A stretch of DNA of 29,832 bases. It comes from CAZPAN01 sp964581165. GTDB lineage: Bacteria > Actinomycetota > Coriobacteriia > Coriobacteriales > CADBOM01. The stretch lies in NCBI GenBank assembly GCA_964581165.1, contig CAZOMM010000020.1, forward strand, positions 1 through 29,832, in the 5' to 3' direction. The translations under genes were made by a program, and so were the position numbers. The notes beneath the pieces are model-generated. The model searched no databases. It saw only the letters and a list, made by a program, of their open reading frames with translations, and was not told where the DNA came from. Shown here one piece after another: positions 21,435 through 28,882 of this stretch (the stretch's first letter is position 1; each line of letters begins with the position of its first letter).

Positions 21435-22856
21435 ATGGCAGAAGAAAAATCCCAATTACCCAAGGCACGTGTACAGGTTCCTCATCCGTATTTAGCAATG
21501 ATGGGCCTGTTTTTGGGTGGATTTGCTGGAATGTACAGCGAAACTGCCCTAAATATTGCTTTGCCAGAGCTGTCTGAGGCGTTTGGAATTGAGTTGGCGA
21601 TGACTCAGTGGCTCGTGGTGGGCTATATGCTTGCAATAGGCATCGTGCTTCCGTTTACAAGCCTTTTGATGAAGTGCTTCAGTGCACGTGCGCTTACCTT
21701 CTTTTCTCTTGGCTCATTTTTAGTTGGCTCATTGCTTAGTGGATTCGCACCAGGATTTGCCTTAGCGCTTGTGGGTAGGATTATTCAAGGTGTGGGAACC
21801 GGACTTGTTTTGCCAATGATGTTTGCGATGGTGATGGAGGTTATTCCGCCTCATAAAATCGGTTCTGCAATGGGCATTAACGCATTGGTAATTATGTTCG
21901 CCACAGCGATTGGGCCAACACTTGCTGGAATTTTGATCTCGGCTTTTTCTTGGAGAATGATCTTTTTTAGCTTTGTACTGATCTCGGCTCTGGGCATTAT
22001 TTTTGCTGTGAAATATGAGGTTAATCCATACGAGCTCACGCGACCTTCTATCGATGCTCAATCGCTAGTGTTTTCTTGCTTAGGCTTTGGTGGGCTTGTG
22101 TTTGCAGTTGGATCTGCCAGTCTTTTTGGATGGTTGTCGATTCAAGTTATTGCTTCGCTAGTGATTGGTATCTTATGCCTTGTCTTATACATTCACAGAC
22201 AACTCAAGATGAAGATTCCAGTGTTGGATCTTAGGGCTTTTACATTGCAGGGCTTTAGAATCGGCGCTCTTTGCGTGATGATTAATTTTGGTATCACGCT
22301 TTCGGCAATGTATATACTTCCTCAGTTTTATCAAAATGGGATGTTAGTAGCTGTTGCACTTACTGGCATTGTGATGCTACCTGGTGGAATTGTTAATGCA
22401 GTAGTGAGCATGGTTTCTGGAAGGATATACGATCGCATAGGCGCAAGGACTCTTGCACTGGCTGGTTTTGCATTATCTGTAATAGGGGCAGTTATGCTGA
22501 TGTTTGCCACGCCAGACAGCTCGCTTGGATATGTTATTGGCTGTCATATAGTGATGATGGTGGGCGTGCCTTTAGCAATGTCGCCCTGCCAAAGCCACGC
22601 GCTTTCTTCGTTACCACATAATCTTTCGACAGATGGGAGTGCAATCTTAAACACGCTTCAGCAAGTATTTGGTGCCATATGTACTGCAGTTGCGACCAAT
22701 GTACTTTCCAGCGGGCAAGAAGCTTACTACCTAGCAGGTGGAACAGATTCTGCTGCAGCGTTTACGCAGGGATCTCATTGGGGTTTTATCTTTACATTAG
22801 TATTAGCTATCTTGGGATTTATATTCGCCACCCAACTTCGCAAAAAAGAGGCTTAA
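21435..22856 (+). CDS. MFS transporter, DHA2 family (EmrB/QacA-type, 14 helices)
   Basis: 473 residues. It likely exports drugs or metabolites by proton antiport across the cell membrane. It starts ATG 21435 after AAAGGAG. Family segments: ETALNIALPELSEAFG in helix 1, MTQWLVVGYMLAIGIVLP (the W..t.Y.L pattern), LVGRIIQGVGTGLVLPMMF (motif C-like region of helix 5) and AIGPTLAGILISAFSWRMIFF. The helix count is about 14, consistent with DHA2. It is monocistronic and convergent with the EF-G-like gene. The substrate cannot be predicted. Confidence 0.88.
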   Translation: MAEEKSQLPKARVQVPHPYLAMMGLFLGGFAGMYSETALNIALPELSEAFGIELAMTQWLVVGYMLAIGIVLPFTSLLMKCFSARALTFFSLGSFLVGSLLSGFAPGFALALVGRIIQGVGTGLVLPMMFAMVMEVIPPHKIGSAMGINALVIMFATAIGPTLAGILISAFSWRMIFFSFVLISALGIIFAVKYEVNPYELTRPSIDAQSLVFSCLGFGGLVFAVGSASLFGWLSIQVIASLVIGILCLVLYIHRQLKMKIPVLDLRAFTLQGFRIGALCVMINFGITLSAMYILPQFYQNGMLVAVALTGIVMLPGGIVNAVVSMVSGRIYDRIGARTLALAGFALSVIGAVMLMFATPDSSLGYVIGCHIVMMVGVPLAMSPCQSHALSSLPHNLSTDGSAILNTLQQVFGAICTAVATNVLSSGQEAYYLAGGTDSAAAFTQGSHWGFIFTLVLAILGFIFATQLRKKEA

Positions 22857-22879
22857 GGGTGGGCGTTCTGCCCACCCTT
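22855..22879. terminator. Perfect hairpin between convergent MFS and EF-G-like genes
   Basis: AAGGGTGGGC (22855-22864) and GCCCACCCTT (22870-22879) pair perfectly over 10 bp with a 5-base loop. The MFS stop codon overlaps its first bases. A T-run (GGGTTTTT, 22886-22893) follows shortly on the plus strand. It probably terminates transcription from the plus side, perhaps both sides. Confidence 0.8.
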
Positions 22880-22896
22880 CCCAATGGGTTTTTAGC

Positions 22897-24963
22897 TTAC
22901 TTATTGCCCTCAGATCTGGCTGCCTGATACTCAGCAACCAATTTCTGCGAGACATCGTAAGGAGCCTCTTCGTAGCCCTCAAGCTCTATTGTGTAAGATC
23001 CGTTTCCACGGGTGAGCGACCTTAGATCCCTAGCGTAGTAAACAACCTCAGCATAGGGAACTCTCGCCTTGATAACCGTATTGCCAAGGGGGTCGTGATC
23101 CATGCCAGCAACGCGGCCGCGTCTGGTCGAGAAGTCCCCCATGATTGTTCCTGCATAGCTATCGTCAATTGTTACCTCAATGTTTGCCATGGGTTCAAGG
23201 ATGTAAGGATCAGCCTTTTCGCATGCTGCCCTAAAGCCTAATCTCGCTGCGAGCTTAAACGCCATTTCGTTGGAGTCTACCGAGTGATACGAACCGTCGT
23301 ATGCGGCACACTTGATATCAACCATTGGATAGCCCGCCAAAAAGCCCTCTTCCATAGCGGCCTGTACGCCCTTATCAACAGCCGGGATAAAGCCTCGCGG
23401 AATCCTTCCTCCTACGATCTCATCCAAAAATTCGTAGCCCTGTCCAGGATTAGGCTCTAGACGTAGCCAGCAGTCGCCAAACTGACCAGCACCGCCGGTC
23501 TGCTTTTTGTGACGACCCTGAGCTTGCGCAACCTTGCGAATTGTCTCTCTGTAGGGGATGCGAATATCAACAAGCTTGACCTCGACCTTGTTGCGCTCGC
23601 GCAAACGCGAAACCAGCAGCTCAACAGCACCTTCGCCCAGAGTTTTGAGAACCGTTTGATGAGTTTCTTCGTTGCGGTCAAGAACCACACAGGGATCAAC
23701 CTCGGCAGCGCGGGCAAAATAATCGCCCATCTTGTCCTCATCATTTTTGTTTACAGCCTCAATAGCCACAGGATAAAGCGGCTCGGGGAATGGGATCTCA
23801 ACATAGGCGATGGTGCCAGACTTGCTCAAAGTATCGTTGGTTTTAACCTCGTTAAGCTTGGGAATAACCACGACATCGCCGGCGCAGGCAAGTGTGACCT
23901 CTTCGGTGTTTTGGCCGACCATAGTGTAGATATGAGAGATCTTGTCTTTGCGACCAGTTCTGTTGCAGACTAGCTCATCGCCTGGCTTGATGCTACCGGT
24001 GACGATCTTAAGGAAGCTCAGTCTTCCAACATAAGCATCGGAGTTTGTCTTAAAGACATAGGCCGAAGCCTCGGTCCCCGGGGCAATTTTGGCGGTCTCA
24101 CCATTTGTCATAGGAATTGAGCCATGCGACGCAGGAGTTGGGAAGAACTCGACAATATCGTCAAGGAGATTAAGCACCCCATGCTCAGAGAGGGTAGAGC
24201 CTACATAGATGGGCATGAAGATACCCATCTCAATAGCAGAAGTAAGCAGCTGTGCCGCCTCTTGCTGAGATAGCTCCTCGCCCTCTAGGTATTTCATCAT
24301 CAGGTCGTCGTCTGCCTCGGCGATCGACTCAATTAGTTCGTCGCGTGCGCTTTGGGCTTCGTCGACATATTCGGCAGGGATATCTTCGATGCGTTCCTTG
24401 CCGCCGTCCATGTAGCGAGCCTTCATTCTTACCAGATCGATTATTCCGCAAAAGTCTTTCTCTACTCCCATTGGCAGCGCTATGGGTCCGACTCTCTTTC
24501 CAAATTTCTCACGCAGAGCAGAAACGATGTCGGCAAAAACGGCGTTTTCTCGATCGATATGGTTGATGTAGATGGCTCTGCATAGCGAGGCCATAATGGC
24601 GTTTTCCCAAAGCTTAACCATCATCACCTGCGCGCCTGCTACTGCGTCTATTACAAAGATCGCAGCTTCGCTGGCATACATTGCAGCAATTGTGTCACCT
24701 ATAAAATCGGGTGATCCAGAAGTGTCTAGGATGTTGATTTTTGTTCCATCGTGCACCACATTTCCAAGACTTGTGGAGATCGTGAACTTGCGCTTGATCT
24801 CTTCTGGATCGTAATCCATGTTTGACTTGCCGTCGGAGGTGGATCCGAGGCGGCTTGTCTTTCCACAAAGATGGAGCATGGCCTCCGCAAGAGAGGTCTT
24901 ACCTGATCCATCCTGGCCCACAAGGACCACATTGCGGATCTTTTCTGTGCTGAAGTCTGCCAT
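22897..24963 (-). CDS. EF-G-like translation-factor GTPase (FusA2 type)
   Basis: 688 residues with EF-G architecture: G domain, domain II, and domains III to V (GAGQFGDCWLRLEP, GRIPRGFIPAVDKGVQ, GSYHSVDSNEMAFKLA, IMGDFSTRRGRVAGMD). The G motifs depart from canonical EF-G. G1 is GQDGSGKTSL (not GHVDAGKTT), G3 is DTSGSPDF (not DTPGHVDF), and G4 is NHIDREN (Lys replaced by His in NKxD). This marks a paralogue of the FusA2 / EF-G-like group; its role in translation is unclear and nucleotide preference may differ. ATG 24963 is chosen because GGAGG precedes it by 7 bp. A GC-rich hairpin lies in its leader. Confidence 0.88.
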   Translation of the reverse strand: MADFSTEKIRNVVLVGQDGSGKTSLAEAMLHLCGKTSRLGSTSDGKSNMDYDPEEIKRKFTISTSLGNVVHDGTKINILDTSGSPDFIGDTIAAMYASEAAIFVIDAVAGAQVMMVKLWENAIMASLCRAIYINHIDRENAVFADIVSALREKFGKRVGPIALPMGVEKDFCGIIDLVRMKARYMDGGKERIEDIPAEYVDEAQSARDELIESIAEADDDLMMKYLEGEELSQQEAAQLLTSAIEMGIFMPIYVGSTLSEHGVLNLLDDIVEFFPTPASHGSIPMTNGETAKIAPGTEASAYVFKTNSDAYVGRLSFLKIVTGSIKPGDELVCNRTGRKDKISHIYTMVGQNTEEVTLACAGDVVVIPKLNEVKTNDTLSKSGTIAYVEIPFPEPLYPVAIEAVNKNDEDKMGDYFARAAEVDPCVVLDRNEETHQTVLKTLGEGAVELLVSRLRERNKVEVKLVDIRIPYRETIRKVAQAQGRHKKQTGGAGQFGDCWLRLEPNPGQGYEFLDEIVGGRIPRGFIPAVDKGVQAAMEEGFLAGYPMVDIKCAAYDGSYHSVDSNEMAFKLAARLGFRAACEKADPYILEPMANIEVTIDDSYAGTIMGDFSTRRGRVAGMDHDPLGNTVIKARVPYAEVVYYARDLRSLTRGNGSYTIELEGYEEAPYDVSQKLVAEYQAARSEGNK

Positions 24964-24990
24964 AGCGCTGCCTCCAAACTGCAAAATCGA

Positions 24991-25016
24991 GGCCCGCCGG
25001 GTGTGGCTGGCGGGCC
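24991..25016 (-). promoter_or_regulatory. GC-rich leader hairpin of the EF-G-like gene
   Basis: GGCCCGCC (24991-24998) and GGCGGGCC (25009-25016) form a perfect 8-bp stem about 28 bp before the start codon. On the minus strand the stem is followed by TCGATTTT, a weak T-run. It could be a leader attenuator, a terminator of an upstream transcript or an mRNA-stabilising hairpin. Confidence 0.5.
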
Positions 25017-25175
25017 GACATCAACTTGTTGCCACAAGCGAAAGTTTGTTTTGTTGCTTTAAGTGGCTTTAATTAACCGGGTCAAACCGATCACCTAGCT
25101 AATATAAACCACTAACAACAATAATTTACACAAAACTCACAAAGAACCTGCTTTTATTGTCTGCTTTTACAGATG

Positions 25176-25292
25176 CCGACTGCGCCCGAACCGCCTCCGA
25201 GTTGCCTGCGCCGACTGCGCCCGAGCTGCTTCCGTGTTGCCTGCGCCGATTGCGCCGACTGCGTCCGAACTGTGCCGACTACGCCGGCTGCG
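25176..25292. repeat. 35-bp direct repeat decaying into 9-bp units
   Basis: Two 35-bp units (25176-25210, 25211-25245), both beginning CCGACTGCGCCCGA and ending TTGCCTGCG, are followed by shorter variants of CCGACTGCG. The larger unit itself appears composed of the 9-bp element. Confidence 0.85.
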
Positions 25293-25324
25293 ACGCTAGA
25301 TATGGCCCTTCAATCAAGTCGCAA

Positions 25325-25330
25325 TATAAT
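25325..25330 (+). promoter_or_regulatory. Possible -10 box of the ileS operon
   Basis: A perfect TATAAT lies about 170 bp before the ileS start. No good -35 hexamer is found at the usual distance, and no extended -10 TG precedes it, so the assignment is tentative. If used, the leader would contain the 13/20-bp repeat. Confidence 0.3.
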
Positions 25331-25377
25331 CAATGGTCTGAGACAAGCCGCACCGGGTGCCAAAACAGCTTTTTGGC

Positions 25378-25462
25378 CTGCAGCTCAGCTCTGCAGCTCA
25401 GCTTTGCAGCTCAGCTCTACTCTGCAACCTGCAGCTCTACTCTGCAGCCTGCAGCTTTACAG
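25378..25462. repeat. 13-bp then 20-bp tandem repeats before ileS
   Basis: CTGCAGCTCAGCT occurs twice perfectly and once with one change (25378-25416). Then CTCTACTCTGCAACCTGCAG and CTCTACTCTGCAGCCTGCAG overlap its end (25415-25454) with a partial third copy. CTGCAG and AGCT are shared by both units. It ends 36 bp before the ileS start. Confidence 0.88.
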
Positions 25463-25497
25463 TCCGGTGCGTTTACGAAATAGGGGATGGAGCACAG

Positions 25498-28338
25498 GTG
25501 CCTCAGGAATACAAGAACACTATGAATCTTCCCGTGACAGATTTTGCAATGCGCGGGAACCTGCCCAAAAACGAGCCCAAGAGACTGGAGTTTTGGGAGC
25601 AGATCGACATTTACAACAAGCTGCTCGAGCAAAACAAAGACAACGAGCCTTTTGTTTTGCACGATGGACCTCCTTATGCAAATGGCCCAATTCATATTGG
25701 CCATGCATTCAACAAGATTCTCAAAGATTTCGTTGTTAAATCACATGCCCAGCGCGGGTATTACACCCCCTATATCCCTGGCTGGGATTGTCATGGACAG
25801 CCCATTGAGCATATTGTCGAAGAAAAGCTTGGCCCCGAAAAGATGGCCAAGATCGATAAGCCCACGCTTAGACGCTTGTGCCGTGAGTATGCAGAGAAGT
25901 GTGTTGATATTCAGCGCGATGGCTTTAAGCGCTTGGGCGTAAATGCCGATTGGGATCACCCCTATCTCACTTTTCAGCACGATTACGAGGCTGGAAATGT
26001 TGAAGTCTTTAAGAAGATGTATCTAGATGGCTCAATCTATCGTGGACGCAAGCCGGTGCATTGGTGCAAGCATTGCCACACCGCACTTGCCGAGGCAGAG
26101 ATTGAATATGCCCCAGAGGCATCTCCTTCGATCTTTGTGAAGTTTGCGCTCAAGTCGCTGCCCGAGGCCTTTGCTGCAGCTGGTGCTGAGCTTGATAGCT
26201 CCTATGTTCTCATCTGGACTACTACTCCATGGACTCTTCCTGCCAATACCGCAGTTTCTTTAGCACCTGCAGCCGATTATTGCATGGTGCAAGTTGATGG
26301 CTCGTTTTTGCTGTTTGCACTTGATCTTGTAAAAGAGGTTGCTGAGCTTTCTGGCTGGGAGTCTTACGAGATGCTAAGCAGCTCTGATGGATCTCCGGTA
26401 ACTGTTAAAGGTATAGATCTAGAGGGCATAGAGTACGAGTGCCCCATTCGCACAGACTTAAACGGCAAGATCATCTACGGCGATCATGTTAGCTTGGATA
26501 CCGGAACAGGCGCTGTACATACGGCACCAGGACATGGTCAGGATGACTATCTGATTTCTCTAAAGTTTGACATTCCGCTACTTATGCCGGTTGACGACAA
26601 CGGCTGCCTTACCTCTGAGGCCGGCCCATTTGCAGGCCTTGATACCGATGAGGCCAATCCGGTAATTATCAATTGGCTTAAAGAGAGAGGAACCCTTGTT
26701 AGCGAGAAGTCTATCGAGCATAGCTATCCGCATTGCTGGCGTTGCCATCAGCCTGTGATCTTTAGGGCAACCGACCAATGGTTTGTTTCGATGGAAGCAA
26801 ACGATCTTCGTAAAAAGGCGATCGATTCAATCCAAGACAAGGTGCGCTGGATTCCTGAGTGGGCTGCTAATCGTATAGGTTCGATGGTTACAGATCGTCC
26901 CGACTGGTGCATCTCTCGCCAAAGATCTTGGGGAGTGCCAATTCCTGTATTCAAGTGCTCCAAATGTGCTTCTGCTATGGCTACCGAAGAAACTTTTGAC
27001 GCAGTGATCGATCTGTTTGAGCGTGAGGGTGCAGATGCTTGGTTTATCCGTAAACCCTCTGAGTATCTACCCGAAGGCCTTGTCTGCGAGTTTTGTGGTA
27101 GCACTCAGTTCGAGCCCGAGGCAGACATTTTAGACGTGTGGTGGGAAAGCGGAGTTAGCCATACCAGCGTTTGCAAAAAGCGCGAGTCGGAGGGAGTCCA
27201 TTTTCCTGCTGAGATGTATCTGGAAGGTTCAGACCAGCATCGTGGATGGTTTCAGTCTTCGCTGCTTACAAGCGTTGGAGCCTATGGGGTTCCGCCTTAT
27301 AAATCGGTTATGCACTGCGGATTTACCGTGGACGAAAATGGCGAGAAGATGTCAAAGTCTAAGGGCAACGGCATCGATCCAGCAGACATAATCAACAAGT
27401 ATGGTGCCGATGTGCTTAGGCTATGGGTTGCAAGTGTTGATTACTCGCAAGACGTACGCATCTACGACAAGGTTCTGCAGCAGGTTTCCGATGCTTATAG
27501 GCGCTTCCGAAACACTCTGAGATTTTTGCTGGGCAACCTGCACGATTTTGATGATGCCAAAGATGCGCTTTCTTGGGATGAGATGCTGCCGGCAGATAGG
27601 TGGGCATTGGTTCGCCTAGCGCAGCTGGTTAACGAGGTTACTGCAGCGTACAACGATTATCGCTTCCATCAGGTATATCGATGCCTGTATGAGTATGTTG
27701 TAGGTGATCTTTCTGCTGTCTATCTAGATGCTTTAAAGGATCGTCTCTACTCAGAAGCTGCTGATTCTCCTGCTCGTCGTAGCGCCCAGACAGCTCTCAA
27801 AAATATTCTGGATGCCTTAGTTTGTATGCTTTCGCCAATTCTCAGCTTTACAGCAGAGGAGGTTTGGCAGGCATATCCACAGGCCATGTGTGAGCGCAAA
27901 GGTCGTCCAATTAGTGTCCAGCTTGCCGGCTGGCCCGATCCTTCTAAATTTATCCCTGCCATTCCTCAGGGGCAAATTGATGAGCTTTCTTCAGTTTTTG
28001 CTTATGTGCTAACTGCAAGGGATGTAGTTACAAGGGCAATTGAGGAAGCTAGAGGCATCGATGCCATTGGCAAGAGCCAAGAGGCTGCTGTTAAGCTTGC
28101 GGTTTCTGCGGATGTTAAGGCTGCTTTGGAGTCGCTGCCTTCAGGAACTTTGGAAGAGCTGTTCATCGTTGCTTCGATTGAGCTTGTTGAGGCAGCAGAA
28201 GGCGAAGATTTTTCTGCCACGGTATCGATGACAGATATGGACAAGTGCCCAAGGTGCTGGAATCACAGACATCTTGTTGGCAGTGGGGATCATGCGGGGG
28301 TGTGCCAGCGTTGTGCTGAGGTCCTCTCGCAGCTCTAA
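25498..28338 (+). CDS. ileS: Isoleucyl-tRNA synthetase
   Basis: 946 residues. This class I synthetase charges tRNA-Ile in the cytoplasm. The HIGH-type motif is PYANGPIHIGHAFNK (near residue 57), the KMSKS loop is at 617-621, and the editing domain has TTTPWTLPANTAVSLAP and TGTGAVHTAPGHGQDD. The C-terminal zinc finger is CPRCWNHRHLVG...CQRC. GTG 25498 is preferred: YKNTMNLPVTDFAMRGNLPK soon after it is the usual family N-terminus, and GGAG precedes it. An in-frame upstream extension to 25357 runs through low-complexity repeats and is not credible. The gene overlaps lspA, and ileS-lspA-rluD is a common arrangement. Confidence 0.95.
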   Translation: MPQEYKNTMNLPVTDFAMRGNLPKNEPKRLEFWEQIDIYNKLLEQNKDNEPFVLHDGPPYANGPIHIGHAFNKILKDFVVKSHAQRGYYTPYIPGWDCHGQPIEHIVEEKLGPEKMAKIDKPTLRRLCREYAEKCVDIQRDGFKRLGVNADWDHPYLTFQHDYEAGNVEVFKKMYLDGSIYRGRKPVHWCKHCHTALAEAEIEYAPEASPSIFVKFALKSLPEAFAAAGAELDSSYVLIWTTTPWTLPANTAVSLAPAADYCMVQVDGSFLLFALDLVKEVAELSGWESYEMLSSSDGSPVTVKGIDLEGIEYECPIRTDLNGKIIYGDHVSLDTGTGAVHTAPGHGQDDYLISLKFDIPLLMPVDDNGCLTSEAGPFAGLDTDEANPVIINWLKERGTLVSEKSIEHSYPHCWRCHQPVIFRATDQWFVSMEANDLRKKAIDSIQDKVRWIPEWAANRIGSMVTDRPDWCISRQRSWGVPIPVFKCSKCASAMATEETFDAVIDLFEREGADAWFIRKPSEYLPEGLVCEFCGSTQFEPEADILDVWWESGVSHTSVCKKRESEGVHFPAEMYLEGSDQHRGWFQSSLLTSVGAYGVPPYKSVMHCGFTVDENGEKMSKSKGNGIDPADIINKYGADVLRLWVASVDYSQDVRIYDKVLQQVSDAYRRFRNTLRFLLGNLHDFDDAKDALSWDEMLPADRWALVRLAQLVNEVTAAYNDYRFHQVYRCLYEYVVGDLSAVYLDALKDRLYSEAADSPARRSAQTALKNILDALVCMLSPILSFTAEEVWQAYPQAMCERKGRPISVQLAGWPDPSKFIPAIPQGQIDELSSVFAYVLTARDVVTRAIEEARGIDAIGKSQEAAVKLAVSADVKAALESLPSGTLEELFIVASIELVEAAEGEDFSATVSMTDMDKCPRCWNHRHLVGSGDHAGVCQRCAEVLSQL

Positions 28339-28882
28339 AAACAGACATGTTCCACAGCCGGTGAGCACTCGCCGTGCTGTGCTTGTCTTTATCATATGTG
28401 CAATAGTTTTATTTGGGATTGATAGGCTGAGCAAAATCTGGGCCGTAAACTGCTTGCCCGAAGAAGGAATGGGATTTATTCCTGGGATTATCGGTTTTGC
28501 GCTCGTGTTTAATTCTGGTGGCTCGTTTGGAATGTTTCAGGGAGCCACCTGGCTCTTTTTGCTTATTTCAACTGCGGCCGCCATTGCCATCTTGATTTAT
28601 CTAATCAAGTACAAAAAGCACACTACCTTTGAATCTTTATTAATGGCAGCAGTTTTTAGCGGAGCATTAGGAAATGCTTTTGATAGGTTTGTCAATGGAA
28701 TGGTCACAGACTTTATTTACTTTAAGTTTGTGAACTTTGCTGTTTTTAATGTTGCAGATATCTGCATAACCACTGGCGTTGTTTTGTGGCTAATCTATCT
28801 GTTTTGTCATCCCTTAAGTCCTGTTTCTGAGAGGGGTGAGCAAATAGATGACTATGGAGATCTTTCACAAAGTAACAGCTGA
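28292..28882 (+). CDS. lspA: Lipoprotein signal peptidase (signal peptidase II)
   Basis: This inner-membrane aspartic protease cleaves lipoprotein signal peptides after lipidation, and so would process the two lipoproteins in this window. Four helices are visible: AVLVFIICAIVLFGIDRLSK, TWLFLLISTAAAIAILIYLI, a helix ending in GALGNAFDRF and a C-terminal FNVADICITTGVVLWLIYLF. The catalytic Asp pair is in GNAFDR and NVAD. FNSGGSFGMF is the conserved N-terminal loop. The start is unclear: ATG 28292 overlaps ileS; GTG 28361 would give the more usual short N-terminus; TTG 28274 is the longest. The C-terminus, with a hydrophilic tail, overlaps the next gene by 35 bp. Confidence 0.9.
   Translation: MRGCASVVLRSSRSSKNRHVPQPVSTRRAVLVFIICAIVLFGIDRLSKIWAVNCLPEEGMGFIPGIIGFALVFNSGGSFGMFQGATWLFLLISTAAAIAILIYLIKYKKHTTFESLLMAAVFSGALGNAFDRFVNGMVTDFIYFKFVNFAVFNVADICITTGVVLWLIYLFCHPLSPVSERGEQIDDYGDLSQSNS

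Larger units (their letters stand above)
24964..25497. other. Divergent intergenic region between EF-G-like gene and ileS
   Basis: 534 bp. It holds the EF-G leader hairpin (24991-25016), an AT-rich segment (25080-25160) suited to promoters, a 35-bp/9-bp repeat (25176-25292), a TATAAT box (25325-25330), a small hairpin GCCAAAA-CAGCT-TTTTGGC (25359-25377) and a 13/20-bp repeat (25378-25462). No T-box core (TGGNACC) is seen upstream of ileS. Confidence 0.6.

Noticed and set aside
25357..25497. N-terminal extension of IleS
   Set aside because: The extension is encoded by the 13/20-bp repeats. The conserved IleS N-terminus begins soon after the GTG at 25498, which has its own ribosome-binding site.
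25080..25497. T-box riboswitch before ileS
   Set aside because: I looked for the TGGNACC core and specifier-loop layout and found neither. GGGTGCC near 25355-25361 is not the T-box sequence.
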